Origin: Pelobates cultripes
Taxonomy: Eukaryota > Chordata > Amphibia > Anura > Pelobatidae
Assembly (NCBI GenBank): GCA_933207985.1
Contig: OW240913.1
Location: 272,385,126-272,449,125, forward strand
Direction: 5' to 3'
DNA: 64,000 bases
Part shown: one piece after another, positions 23,371 through 35,360 of the stretch
Layout: every line of letters begins with the position of its first letter
How positions within the stretch are numbered: the stretch's first letter is position 1
The notes under the pieces: generated by a model
The model's database searches: none
Told to the model about the DNA's origin: nothing
Seen by the model: the letters and a program-made list of their open reading frames with translations, nothing else
Program-made: the position numbers and the translations under genes

Positions 23371-24830
23371 ACCTAGGTTGTGCCCTCTGTGGTCTAAATA
23401 GTAAAATGAGCCACCAGCAGATATGATGGAATCTCTGGGAGGCAGATGTGCAATTGCTTGTGCACAATGTTCTTTATTATAGGTGGAAATAGAACATGGG
23501 TCTTAGATGCAATGTAACACCCCGAAGCCCTACTTCCTAGTTTACAAGTCTGACAAATAGACACGAAGCTGTATGGACATCATAATAAACATTTTCACAC
23601 CAGGCTATGGTATTTTAGCTTACATGTACAGTATTTGTGCTTACGGAGGAACCTCATGATTTTTCTTTTGTAGGTTTGCTGTGTTCTCTAAAGGGGGTCA
23701 TGTTTTTTTCAGAACTGGATGAGGCTAAAAATGTAATATATTATTATTATACTATTATTATTACTTATCATCATCGTCATCATCACCACAATACAAGTGT
23801 AAGATGAAAAAAAAAAAACAATTAAATATATATATTTTCATTTTGAATTTTATTATATGTACTAATGATTTTACTTCTTAAATTCTACAGATGTGAAAAA
23901 TATATTTCAAACAAATGTTAAAAAAAGAAAGTAATTATAAAGCTACATTTTATTCTCATCAGTACCAACAATAGCAGGATAGTTACAATATCAAGGGGTT
24001 TGCTTAACCCTGGTACTGAAGGCGTTAATGTTATCTCTATTAACCTTGCTAGAGAGGATTAGCAGTATGTGGTACAGAAAATGAGGATGGTTATATGTAT
24101 TACCCCAGGAAAAGTGTCAGGCTGCATTCACTAAATTAGAAACCTAAATTAACTGCATTACCTGTAAATGATGAAGGCCAATTGAATTGGAATAGCATTG
24201 AAATGTTATTTGCTTTCTTATTCGGATAATGAAATCATATTCTCAAACAAGGGATTTCTCACTAAAGATTTGGATACAATCAGATGACAATTTGGGAATT
24301 AAGAGCAGGTTTGTATTCAATAGCTCACAGTTCAAATCTAGAATCGGTTGCGATATAAGGAGGTTTAGACATTGGCACTAAACTGTAAAATGCCATGAAT
24401 TGAAAATTTAGCCCCAAATAGCTGCACATGGAAAAATCTCAAATCCAGCTCTTTTTCCTACAGTTTGGCCTTAATTTTGCTATTTGGTTATCGATATATT
24501 ACAATTCACTGTATTTAGTGGCTAAAAGCTAATATGCTATTTTACTACTCTAGATTTCAAAATCTCTTAAGATCTTTTTATTTTTTAAAGTATTTATGCA
24601 ACTACAGTCCCTATTTGTGGAAGAACATTGAATTGTAGTCAACTGAAAACAGATTTTGCATAATTTCGCATAAAATATCCAATCTGTGACGATAGTTGAG
24701 TTGGTATTTCCAAATCAGCACCTTTTGCCTAAATTTTGCAATTCTGTTTTCAATTTACTACAATTCAGTGTTGAGTCCAAAAGTCCCAAATAAATGGTTA
24801 TAAACCACCAGTACTTAACTCTGGGCTGCC
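23371..24830. other. No gene recognised
   Basis: AT-rich, with (TTA)n/(TCA)n microsatellite at about 23738-23795 and an A-run near 23806-23820. Nothing coding. Confidence 0.5.
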
Positions 24831-24894
24831 CAAAAGGTAGATCCCAGATGTTCTAAAACTACAGCTTGCATGATGCTTTGTCATGCTAAAGGCA

Positions 24895-26140
24895 CGCCCA
24901 AAGTTATTAAAAAGAACTTAGTGGTGTACTAGCACAACCATTAACAGATTTATTTAACCAATCATTGTTAACAGGAGTAGTCCCAGAAGATTGGAAGTTA
25001 GCGAATGTTGTGCCCATTTACAAGAAAGGTAATAGGGAGGAGTCTGGCAACTATAGGTCAGTAAGCCTTACTTCAGTAGTGGGAAAGTAATGGAAACCAT
25101 GTTAAAGGATAGGATTGTTGAACATCTAAAATCACATGGATTTCAAGATTAGAGACCACATGGGTTTACTTCAGGAAGACCATGCCAAACTAATCTTATT
25201 GATTTGTTTGATTGGGTAACTAAAATAATAGATCAGGGTGGTGCAGTAGACATTGCTTACCTAGATTTCAGTAAGGATTTTGACACTGTTGCACATAGAA
25301 GGCTTATCAATAAACTGCAATCTTTAGGTTTGGATTCCAATATTGTTGAGTGGGCAAGGCAATGGCTGAGTGGCAGGCAACAGAGGGTTGTAGTCAATGA
25401 AGTATATTCGAAGCTTGGACTTGTCACCAGTGGGGTACCTCAGGGTTCTGTACTTGGACTCATTAACTTTAATATTTTTATTAGTGATATTGCAGAAGGT
25501 CTTGGTGGTAAGGAATGTCGTTTTGCTGATGATACTAAGATATGTAACAGGGTTGATGTTCCAGGAGGTATAAGCTAAAAATGGCAAATGATTTAGGTAA
25601 ACTAGAAAAATGGTCAGAGTTGTGGCAACTGACATTTAATGTGGATAAGTGCAAGATAATACATCTTGGATGTCAAAAGCCAAGGGCAGAGTACAGAATA
25701 TTTGATAGAGTCCTAACCGCAACATCTAAGGAAAGGGATTTAGGGGTGATTGTTTCTGATGACTTAAAGGTAGGCAGACAATGTAATAGAGCAGCAGGAA
25801 ATGCTAGCAGAATGCTTGGTTGTATAGGGAGAGGTATTAGCAGTAGAAAGACAGAAGTGCTCATGTCATTGCACAGAACACTGGTGAGACCTCACTTGGA
25901 TTATTGTACACAGTACTGGAGACCGTATCTTCAGAAGGATATTGATACTTTAGAGAGAGTTCAGAGAAGGGCTACTAAACTGGTTCATGGATTGCGGGAT
26001 AAAACTTACCAGGAAAGGTTAAAGGATCTTAACATGTATAGCTTGGAGGAAAGACGAGATGGGGGTATATGATAGAAACATTCAAATACATAAAGGGAAT
26101 CAACACAGTAAAGGAGGAGACTATATTTAAAATAAGAAAA
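24895..26140 (+). pseudogene. CR1/L2-type LINE pol fragment
   Basis: Encodes the reverse-transcriptase core of a CR1/L2-clade non-LTR retrotransposon. An upstream block resembles 'NREESGNYRSVSLTS'. Then come VDIAYLDFSKDFDTVAHRRL (first catalytic Asp), VTSGVPQGSVLG, and the catalytic box CRFADDTKI near 25510-25540. The C-terminal part is 25581-26072, ending YQERLKDLNMYSLEERRD. Defects: a stop in the fingers region at about 25150, a frameshift/stop between the RT core and C-terminal part at about 25575, and loss of the 3' end after about 26140. The 5' endonuclease is absent. It is the same family as 239-907 and 41019-41285. Confidence 0.88.
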
Positions 26141-27197
26141 ACTATCACAACTTGATCAGCTTCTCTACACTTGTCCCTCCCCATTTTGTTCATGCAATTA
26201 TACCTCTCTCCCCATATGTTTCTCTCTTCTATCACTAGTACAAATCTACCACTTGTGTCTCTCACCCCTGTCTCCAACCCTACTTGAACTTCTCTCCCAC
26301 TTGTCTCTTTCCCCATTTTTTCCTGCAGTTATGTTTCTTCTTCTACGTGTGTCTGTCTCTCCTCACTGTGTTTGTCTCTGTTTAATTGTTAAACAAAAGC
26401 TCTATGTAGGCATGGAGCCTGCTAACGATGAATCCTAATACCTGTAACAAAAGTCAAAATACTAGCTCAGGTAGCAGTAAAAAGTACATTTAAACGTACA
26501 TGAAAACTCAGTTAAAGACAATGGTACAGCAACACAATCACCTGGATCAATACAAAATGTGAAACATGGAAGAGATGATTGCACTGGCAACAAGCCTAAC
26601 ACATTTCATGCTGTGGAAAACTTAATCTCAATCACACCAACAAAGAAAGCCCATACATTTAAAAGAATAGAGCAACAATCAGGAATTTGGCTGTACAAAC
26701 AGTAAACAACTCTATTAACCTTTGTAGACAAAGGACAAATCATCCGTCTGTTCAAAATAAATTCCTTAATTAGAATTTGAAAAACAAAAATTAAAAAAAT
26801 TAACAGGTGAAAAAAAGTATAACATGAAGATTTTTTTTAAGTGACTATATACATCCAAAAATAATTTGTAACTCCAAATGTAGAGTTAAGGCTGGCAGGT
26901 TTACATTATACAGCTTAAAAATCTACTTATCAATTATCATCACAATAATCGAGTTTAGCTCATCAAATAGGATTTCTATAATGAATGTGTTTATCTTTAA
27001 ATCAAGGCAAATCACCAGTATTACAAGAGGTGAATAGACAGACAAATTGTGACTACAGTTTTATGCAAAATATTCTTAATGTGTTCTGGAAATACAAGTT
27101 CGAAGGGATCTCAAATTCTGACCTCCATATTGTAAAGGACAAGTGTGACAAATAAGTAAGCAACATTAAAAATAAATAAATTAATGGATTAGGACTT
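26141..27197. other. No gene recognised
   Basis: Begins with a C/T-rich stretch (26150-26400, 'cttctctcccacttgtctctttcc'), then AT-rich unique sequence. No gene seen. Confidence 0.5.
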
Positions 27198-27781
27198 ATT
27201 AGTGTCACGGTACCTGTGTCTTTGATTCCTATCTCGCCTCATTTTTTGGTGCCTTTACATCCCCCTGCACAGTATCTATGTTAATTTCCATTCGGGCTCA
27301 GTCTCCACGCCATCCTTGATTTGTATTCAGCAATAATGACGCAGAACACTGCCTTCATGCTCCTATTTATGATGCCAATGATTCTCCCTTCAAAAATGAC
27401 ATAAACGTGCCGGCGTCATTTTTACAAAGCAGGCGTTGCAAATTTTGGCATCACAAGAATGAGATTAATCAATAGAAGGATTTTTTGATCTATTTAAACA
27501 CCTCCTCTTGACCCGACCTTTGCCCTGTCATGGATTCCACTTGGTTCCTAACCAGTGCATTATTTCTTGTTTTGTTATCATCTGACATTGACCTTGGCTT
27601 GTTTATTCTACAGCCCTGACCTGGCTAGTTTACTTGATATTCCTGACCTTGGCTTGTTCTACCATTCATGATTTTTCCTTTGACCTACATTAAACCCAGC
27701 CACTCTAAGATCTGGTAATATGCTCTGTGCTATCTGTCTATTAAGTTCTGCGTGTAGCGATACTGTAATCCTTACAATTAG
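27198..27781 (+). mobile_element. Gypsy-type solo LTR with 5-bp target duplication
   Basis: The LTR runs 27203-27776, from TGTCACGGTACC to GTAATCCTTACA (TG...CA ends), and is flanked by identical ATTAG at 27198-27202 and 27777-27781. Its 3' half, with 'gaccttggcttgt' and 'actgtaatccttaca', resembles the LTRs of the gypsy element at 45566-50583 read on that element's strand ('gacctcggctattcc', 'ctgtaatcctgaca'). It is therefore probably a relative. No internal domain is present, so it is a product of LTR-LTR recombination. Confidence 0.82.
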
Positions 27782-28596
27782 TAGCTGAGCAACAAAAGTA
27801 TGCAAGTTCTATGTCTCCCAGCTCCACATTTAAAGGTACCTAATGCAGTAGTGTCTGGTAAAATATTAAAATGGTGAGGCACCATACTCCACCCATGAAA
27901 TTTGACCCCACTCCTTCTCTCTGGAAAGCCCAGCTCCCAGCCTCCTAATGAATTTGACCCATATGAAATTTTAGAATAGCTGTCAAAATTAAATAAATAA
28001 ACCATTATTTAATTTCAGTAAGTGCCTACACTAAATATTAACATAATATAAATTTGATAACAAAATTACACTTGCGGAATATATAAAGAATGAACAATAA
28101 TAAACATCTCAATGCAGGAATCTAACTCACAATTCCTAAATCTGATTTGCACAGAATGAGAAGAAACAAAATACTCACAATTTAGAAGCTGAACTCACAA
28201 CATTTGCATTACAAATGCAGTACTACACCTCTAGGATACTTTCCAAGTAGATATATCGAATGAGATTGTAAGAGATTTAATGAGGAACTTTTCTAAAATT
28301 ACCTCTAGAGGAATACTGAGCATGTCTGAGGTGCTCTCAGACTGGACAGATTTAACAAACGACCTAAATTCTACACATGCCCAGCAGCTCTCAGTAGCTT
28401 AATAGCTCAATAGCTCCTTAAGAGGAGAGGAAATTATAGCAGTGTAAAACTGTATGGTGTATGTTTATAATGGAAATGTGCAAGTTAACCATTTCCCAAA
28501 TGGAAACAATGTCAGTAGATCTTTCTTTTGCCACTGGCAGCAGATATTTAAAAAAAAATTATGATTATCTGGTGGGTTTCTACTCAAAATATCATA
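27782..28596. other. No gene recognised
   Basis: AT-rich non-coding DNA. No feature supported. Confidence 0.5.
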
Positions 28597-29501
28597 TGGT
28601 CTGTGGCAAACACAACCTGCTTGCCAACCTTCTGCCTCAGGACTATGGGCCCTGCAATATACCTTGCCCAATGCACTTTGAAAGGCTCCATTCGTGTGAT
28701 TTATGTACTTTTGTACTCCAGACCGAAAGACTGACCGTTAGCCCTAATTCCCTGGAACTGTTTTGGGCATAGGAACATGTGCACGGTCGGTTAAAATTAG
28801 GACTTCCATGGAAATCCCAAACCCCTGAACCGATCTGGGTGATTTTTTGGATATGTTGGACCCCCAGATCGGTGCTGTCAGGGGATGTGACCTTTGTGGG
28901 GTTTCCATGTGTGTTGGGGGTACTTTCGGGATGTTGTTAAACTGTATGTTGTCTGTGCGTGGAGATAATTGAGTTTAGTACAGTTCCTGACCTAGTTCTC
29001 TCAGGCACAGGGGAGGCATTACCCTGTTTTGTGTGGGAGTGTCCTGTACCTGAGAGCCAATGTAATTATGTGTATGTTTTACTGTAGTCTCCTCTCAGGT
29101 CCAGTGGGAAATGCCCCTGGAATATATATTAGGAAACCCCTTGCATGGGGAGTTGCATATAAGGCTGCATGTGGCTCCCATTAAACCAGTTTTACTTCAC
29201 CCTCAACACAGAGCCTTGTCTCGTGCTTGTAGGGAACAGCTATTACAGCTATATATCTAGCTCTTTTAAGAGCTATCCTGCTATACTCTCTGGAGTAGGA
29301 GAGGTCTACCCACCAGAAGCTGGATCCCTGACTTCGGTCCAGGGTGGGTGGAGGACAGCGAGACCCCAGACAAGCTGCGGCGACTAAGGGTCTACAGTGC
29401 TGATGGTGTCTGGTGGAGTGCTTGAAAGTACTCTGAGTTACTAGGAAGCAGTAATTGGCGGAAGCACCCAGTCGGGGTGCCAGGCGGCCCGCCACATGGA
29501 C
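28597..29501 (+). mobile_element. LTR-A solo LTR, copy 1
   Basis: The LTR runs 28602-29496, starting TGTGGCAAACACAACC and ending GGCGGCCCGCCACA. Flanks are TGGTC and TGGAC (4/5 match). It shares with the other copies the blocks 'actatgggccctgcaa', 'gatctgggtgattttttgga', a TATA-like 'catataagg' at 29155-29164, 'cattaaacc' and 'agccttgtctcgtgct', then the terminal 'acccagtcggggtgccaggcg'. The small ORFs within it are not genes. No internal coding region is attached. The parent retroelement is not identifiable from the LTR. Confidence 0.8.
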
Positions 29502-30864
29502 GAAACATTACTACCTGAATAACAAAGTCATGTGGAAGTCTGTACTTTTTCAAATAACACAAAACTCGTTCATTGCATATTACAAAGGTCAGTTGCTTTT
29601 CTAGCCAGTATTTATTTACTTCACATATGACATGTTGAATTAACAACTTTTTATACAAATCAGGTAACTATTTTGACAATGTTACATATCTGAATGTAAG
29701 TTAAGAACTGTAAGAATGTATGAAACTGTAATCGAATATGGAGATCATAACAGAAAACGCATTAAAAAAGTGTGTCCATGGGAGACAAGCTCACTCAAAG
29801 GGGAATCATGATTAGAATCTAGAGCAGTGATTGATTGTTTACATAGAGAACTGGACTAGCACCCAACAGATAATTGCTGGAGATTTATATTAAAAAAAAA
29901 GTCAGTGAGCAGAAGTTTCCTTCTAAAATGTGTTATAATAATAAAAAATAAATACATTTAAAAAAATCGTTGGGTGACTATGGCCTCTGCATTTTTAAGA
30001 AATATTAGGAAATACTGTGTACCAATCTTCCTGTTCTTTTCTCTGCAGAGAACAAACTACTTACTGTTTAACAATGATTGATGGATAGCTGTCTAGGGTC
30101 ATTTATTGAATTTACCTAGTCTTAATATAAATTTCCCACATGCTCAGTTTTCTCCTAGATCTAATATGTGATATTCAGAGCCAGATTTCCCACAAGCTAA
30201 CAGAGCCCATGGCCTCGGCGTAGCAGACATGAGAAGAGAGGCACAGCTGGTTGGGAGATCAAAGATCTCCCTTACTGGAAAGCCTTTTCTCCTCCCGTCG
30301 GGGTCCTTAAAATTTGCATATATTGCTCCTGTGAGCACTGCCATGGCAAAACTGTGCTGGAACAAACAATGCAAGAGGTCTGCAGATCAGAAGACCCAGT
30401 GGACCACCAGGGATTAGTATTCTCTATTCCCTAGCAAAGAAGGGGACGGACGGACTACATTTTACTTTTTTTATTTGAATATATATTATATTTTTATACG
30501 TCTCCACTGAATTGGAACAGCAACTTTTCCCCTCAAACAAACAACATATGTCCCCCTCAACAAACACACAAGAACACACTACAGCTCCTAATTCCCACAG
30601 CACACATATACTACAGCCCGTGTCCCCTATACGCATATACCAGAGACCCAATATTCCTCCACCCAGACAACATCGCCTTAATTTCCCACACACATACACA
30701 CACTACATCCCCTATGCCCTATAAACTTACCCTGTAACTCCGGACACATGCAATACCAAAAGCACTTATCATTGAACCATCCACCTAGCCACACTGACAC
30801 ATCCAATCAAATACCCCCAAACGGGCCATATTCAAGCACCCAATCACATACATATATATAGTAT
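29502..30864. other. No gene recognised
   Basis: Mostly AT-rich. C/A-rich low-complexity sequence at about 30540-30720 ('acacacatacacacac') explains the proline/threonine-rich open frame there. No feature supported. Confidence 0.5.
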
Positions 30865-31345
30865 ATAGAGATTGTAGCCGTGTTAGTCCAGTGATGTAGA
30901 TGTAAAAAAGAAAAAGATAATAAAATACAAGATGCTGATTTTATCAGTTTTTTTACATATCGTTTATATGCAGTCCAATAAAACATATATATTGGAATGT
31001 TAGTCTCACTGTGAATTATAATAGAAATAGGGTAATTATTTTTGGATTTAAACATCTATGTTGAAAATATATAATATATATTGCCAAAATACCAGAGTAT
31101 TGCAGTATGTAATGATACCTTTTTTATTGGACTAACATAATATTTCAAAGACAAGCTTTCAAGAGTTTTCCTCTCTTCCTCAGGTCTGAAGCAATACTGA
31201 TCAATCTGAAAAAAATTAAACACGTAAAACAACTGATGTAAGATAAGGGGAAGGGGGGGAATAAGTGGGGTGTCATAAATAGCAGAAGATGTGCCTGAAA
31301 CTGAAAGGTGCAGATTGGTGGCCTAAACCTAAACAGCTGCTCTGG
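30865..31345 (+). mobile_element. Penelope-like element, terminal repeat region (rearranged)
   Basis: 'gattgtagccgtgttagtcc', 'aaaatacaagatg' and then 'gatacctttttta ttggactaac' with 'agacaagctttcaagag...tcttcctcagg' is the characteristic terminal text of vertebrate Penelope-like elements. The two halves are separated by about 150 bp (30940-31105). That insert contains a second copy of a piece of the element's own ORF: 30973-31075 matches 41296-41400, 'tagtctcactgtgaatt...tttaaacatctatgttgaaa'. So the terminus is rearranged. It is on the same strand as the Penelope coding remnants downstream. Confidence 0.6.
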
Positions 31346-32559
31346 GACTTGATGCTCCAAGAGAGAAACAGGATTTAGTGCAGAAGATTTAGTGCATTAT
31401 CTGGTGGTTCATTATTAGTAAGACACTATATTTCGTGCAAAAGGACTACTAGCTCTAAATGTAGAAGGTATTGTGCAAAGTGTAGGTGGCATTCCTTTCC
31501 CCCCAGATACAGTGAATAATCCCAATGGATAAAGTGAAAAAACTCTATTTATTAATATAAATGACAAAATAGAGAAACAAACAAAATCGCCAAAACACAT
31601 TTTTATTTTTTTTGACAATCTTTTTTTTTCATTTTAGTTGTGGTTTTAACAATGACACAGGGGAGACAAACACGTTTAGGTATATGAATGTCAAGCAAAA
31701 GCATCATAAGATGAACAGATCAGACAGAAAGATAAGTCCACATTGAATTCTAGGTGAATTTGATCTACATTATCGATAGTCATGTACAGCTCCTAATTCT
31801 TCATTATTCGAATATCTCCTCTTTCACCGTCATATAATTGCCGAACAGCCAATTGTGGGCAGCCAGCCTCTCTGCCCTCATCCCGATATTAACCGACAGT
31901 GATATGTCTTCCGATCTTCTGCTTCAATTCTCCCTTGATGCTTGGCGTCCTTGTTGTCACACCGCTACTTGCCGCGTGCATATAAATGCACACGGGGGGA
32001 AATCATATATAATGATCTTACAGCTTTGTACATACACAAAAGAAAATTGCATTACAATCAATATTTTAGAAGCTGTGAGTTAGTTTAAACAGTATTGCTA
32101 CTTCTCAAAACCTACTTTAATTATTCATCTTAATGTAACCCTTTTTTCACAGCCTACAAACCATGGAATCATGTTGCTCAAAAAGTATTTAATAAAATGT
32201 TTTGAGGAGACAACCGTTATTAAATAATAAACAACAATTAGCAGCTTTTCCTGGGTGCCCCTGGTTCGCACTTTCCCTTTGTTTGAACATAGGCCATAGG
32301 AAACATCTAGTTTAAGGTCGAAGAGGGATAAGACAAACCAACAGGAGAAAAAGCAACATAAAGAAAAATGGAGTCCCTGTGGATATTGATATTGAAGAAT
32401 AAACTCCTCATTTAAATCAGATCGCAGAGGACTGGATTTAAACATAGTTTCCCTTTAATGGAAGTTTTTAGAAGGGAGAATAGAAAAAGACAGAATAAAT
32501 CTAAAAAAGAGGGATATCGAAAATCAGAATAATTAAAACTTCAGAATAGGTTTTCACCC
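31346..32559. other. Probable 5' part of the Penelope element, no clear ORF
   Basis: Lies between the terminal repeat and the first recognisable Penelope coding sequence. No motif I can assign. Confidence 0.35.
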
Positions 32560-33116
32560 CGATGCTTATCCTCCAAGATGATATTTTTGGGGATTTATGT
32601 CCAAAAGAGAAACACAGACAGTTGTTATCATATCAGACGTCAACAGGGAAAAGAAGAGGAGTTTGAAGGAAAGGGAATTATTGGAGGGGTCCGTGTACCG
32701 AAATGGAAAGAGGGACAGACAACAGATTTAAAAGGTATTTTTAACTTAACTGACTATTGCCCAAATGAAAGTTTAAAAATCGGTTACAATTTTGCTCCAA
32801 CTAAAGGTGTGGACAGATTCGTCATGCTTATTGTCGTCAATAAGTTTAAAGGAAAACTATGCCAAAATAAATTTAATCTTAATAAAAGCAGAGAATTCTG
32901 CAAATTCCTTATCTCAAATTATTGAGGACCCAAGCAGGCTGAATTTGTACTCACGTCCCTAAAGGAGAAATCAAGATTCTTTCCAAAAATGTTATTTCAA
33001 ATGAGATGACTATCTCTAGTGGTCATGGAGGAAATACCAAATGAATTTCAATAAAGATGAACAAAAAGCATTGAATGAACTACAGAAGGATAAATCCATT
33101 GTTATTAAACCAGCGG
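32560..33116 (+). pseudogene. Penelope-like element ORF, N-terminal part
   Basis: The open frame 32578-32925 includes FNLTDYCPNESLKIGYNFAP followed by TKGVDRF, the 'FNLS...L..G..F.P(T)' signature at the start of Penelope reverse transcriptases. After stops at about 32925 and 33005, another frame carries DEQKALNELQKDKSIVIKPA (about 33055-33114). This is the 'LIIKPADKGG' block, cut just before DKGG by a (TAA)n retroposon. Broken by stops and insertion, so not functional. Confidence 0.75.
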
Positions 33117-33173
33117 TTATTATTATTATTATTATCGCCATTTATACAGCGCCAGCAGATTCTGTAGCGCTTT
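33117..33173 (-). repeat. (TAA)n-tailed retroposon, split by the L1
   Basis: 'ttattattattattatt' then 'cgccatttatacagcgccagcagattctgtagcgcttta' is the reverse of the retroposon tail seen at 2596-2762. Its continuation, 'aatattatgagaggggggatttaac', resumes after the L1 at 40111-40135. Only about 100 bp of the retroposon is recognisable. Confidence 0.75.
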
Positions 33174-33340
33174 AAAATATTATGAGAGGGAGGGGCGTGT
33201 CCAGCTTCCGGTGTGTGCAGTCGCATGGCTTAGGAGCTCCGCCGTCTACCCGACCTAAAGCAACTCTATACACAGCGATAATCTACAAAAATACCCGAAC
33301 CTAAACACTATACTCGTCCAAGTGGGTGTAGGGTCGCGTC

Positions 33341-34306
33341 ATGCCTCCTACCAAACAGTTGAAGCTGTCGGACACAGCTAAGATGAAAAAGTCTGAACGT
33401 CGCAAAGAAATCCAAGATGGCGACGAAACGCTTAACGTATCGGATGGTCAGTCCGACTGTGAGTCGAGCTCCTCCAAGTACCCTGAAGCTCCAGTAACGG
33501 AACGCAGTTTACACAGGATGTTACAAGAGCTCAGGGCAACAATTACAGCCGATTTCCACCGAATTAACGGTGATTTAAGGAAAGAAATTTCTAATATTGG
33601 AGACAGAACCAGCAACTTGGAAAACAAAACAGATGAACTCTGTGTAGCCCACAATGAGGTAGTGGATAAAATTCAGAAGCTGTCTGAAGAAAACTATTCA
33701 CTCAAATCTAAACTTGCCGATATGGAAGACAGATCAAGAAGGCAAAATGTCCGGTTCCGTGGAATTCCGGATGATATATCTCATGATGTCCTTCCAGCCC
33801 ATATACTCTCAATCTGTAAGGCCTTAGTCCCGGGCCTACCGGACTCTGCTTGGGCCTACGACCGCATGCACAGGCTACCGAAACCCGCTCGCATATCTGC
33901 TGAGGTCCCAAAGGACGTTATTGTACGATTTCACTATTATGCGCATAAAGAATCTTTATTACAGGCAGCAAGAAAAGCACAATCACTTCCAGAACCCCAC
34001 CAACGGGTTGCATTATTTGCTGACCTATCGGCGGCTACAATGGAGAAACGGAGAGAATTCATCACAGTCACGAAGACTCTTAGAAATAACAACGTAGTCT
34101 ACAGATGGGGTTACCCCACTAAATTAATTATTTGGCGACAAGGCAGAAACTACACTGCTAAAGATTCGGCGGAAGGAATGAAGCTGATTACAAATTGGGG
34201 GTTATGGAACGGCTCACCTACCCATCTTGTTACACCCGAACAGGCTTCCCCACGACGACTTCAAGAGGACTGGCAAATGGCGAAATCTCCAGCCAAGATC
34301 CCCTGA
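33341..34306 (+). CDS. L1 ORF1 protein (RNA-binding chaperone)
   Basis: 321 residues, intact. N-terminal basic/acidic linker, then a coiled coil (about residues 55-135) with heptads such as ISNIGDRTSNLENKTDEL, allowing trimerisation. Then an RRM-like domain starting at RRQNVRFRGIPDD (about 133-145) and a C-terminal domain to about residue 300 with RVALFADLSAATMEKRRE and VVYRWGYPTKLIIWRQG. This is the architecture of LINE-1 ORF1p, which coats the element's RNA and acts as a nucleic-acid chaperone in the ribonucleoprotein. The first in-frame ATG after the 5' UTR is used; the stop is TGA at 34304-34306. No zinc knuckle is seen, unlike some Tx1 ORF1 proteins. Confidence 0.9.
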   Translation: MPPTKQLKLSDTAKMKKSERRKEIQDGDETLNVSDGQSDCESSSSKYPEAPVTERSLHRMLQELRATITADFHRINGDLRKEISNIGDRTSNLENKTDELCVAHNEVVDKIQKLSEENYSLKSKLADMEDRSRRQNVRFRGIPDDISHDVLPAHILSICKALVPGLPDSAWAYDRMHRLPKPARISAEVPKDVIVRFHYYAHKESLLQAARKAQSLPEPHQRVALFADLSAATMEKRREFITVTKTLRNNNVVYRWGYPTKLIIWRQGRNYTAKDSAEGMKLITNWGLWNGSPTHLVTPEQASPRRLQEDWQMAKSPAKIP

Positions 34307-35360
34307 ACTTTCACGTTGTGCATATATATAAGAAGACCACATTGGCATACACTTAAGTATTTTAACCGTTACTTTGTACACAACACTGAATGTTTATATA
34401 TTTTTCTAGCTATACGCTGCCTATTAAAATATACTGTTACAGGCAGAATATCTGCGCCCAAATGGTACATGCCCATTTCATCTTTGTTTCGGGCTGTCTG
34501 TTTATCAGGATAGACCTCCACTTAATTACCTAATTATTGTAACGTCCTTATGAGACAAGTTCCCTTCACTTCTCACGTACCAGGGACATATCTTAAGGTC
34601 GAAAATGGTGAAATTGGTGCAAGCAGCGGTCACCGTTGTTGGGCGATTGATGTTTTCACAACTAGCTAAAGCTTTAATTTCACCAGTATAACTTATACCC
34701 TATTAACACACACAAAAGGGGACTCCCCTAATCTCGGGTCTTCTCTAAGTGTGATCCTTACCTAATGTTTCTATGTTTAATTTTATGTTTTTCTTTCTAA
34801 CACATATACTTTTGCAATACTGTTTATGTATGTACTTTAATAAGAATCATTGAGGTAATGCGGTCTCAAGCCTGTCATCGTGCACAGCACGTTACTCCAG
34901 ATTCAATTTTAGCTCAAAACTTTTACCAACCGCGTGTACAAGTGGTGTATTCCCAACTAAATTTCCTCCATGATTCTCACGTGTGCAAAGAATATGCGGA
35001 GACACTATGTTTCATCGCTATACGCCCAATATGGGGTGACTTATTATTCTAGATTTTTATATGTAGGGTATTACTACAGTTAATACTATGTGTAACGTTG
35101 TACAAATCTTTCATAGGTCGGGAGGAGCCTCAAAGTCCCTCCCTGAGTCACTTATGGGCCAAATTTTCTGTGCCTTTAAGTTGACCGAGTTTGATACCCC
35201 CAGAAGGGGTTCTGTTTGTATATACTTTAGTTTTTGTTGTATTTTACTTCCTTGCTCTTCCCTTATCCCCCCCCCCCTGTTCTACGCCTAGACCTTACTA
35301 ACCATGTTGCCTCCCAGGTAACCCCATCATCTATGAACGACAAGTTTTTCTTGCATCGTT
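34307..35360 (+). other. L1 inter-ORF spacer (unusually long)
   Basis: About 1.05 kb to the first in-frame ATG, or 1.19 kb to the ATG that starts the endonuclease domain. Many stops in all frames; a C-run at 35269-35277. L1 elements generally have ORFs separated by tens of bases or overlapping, so this spacer is atypical. It may hold an internal promoter or ribosome-entry function, but nothing in the sequence proves that. Confidence 0.7.
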
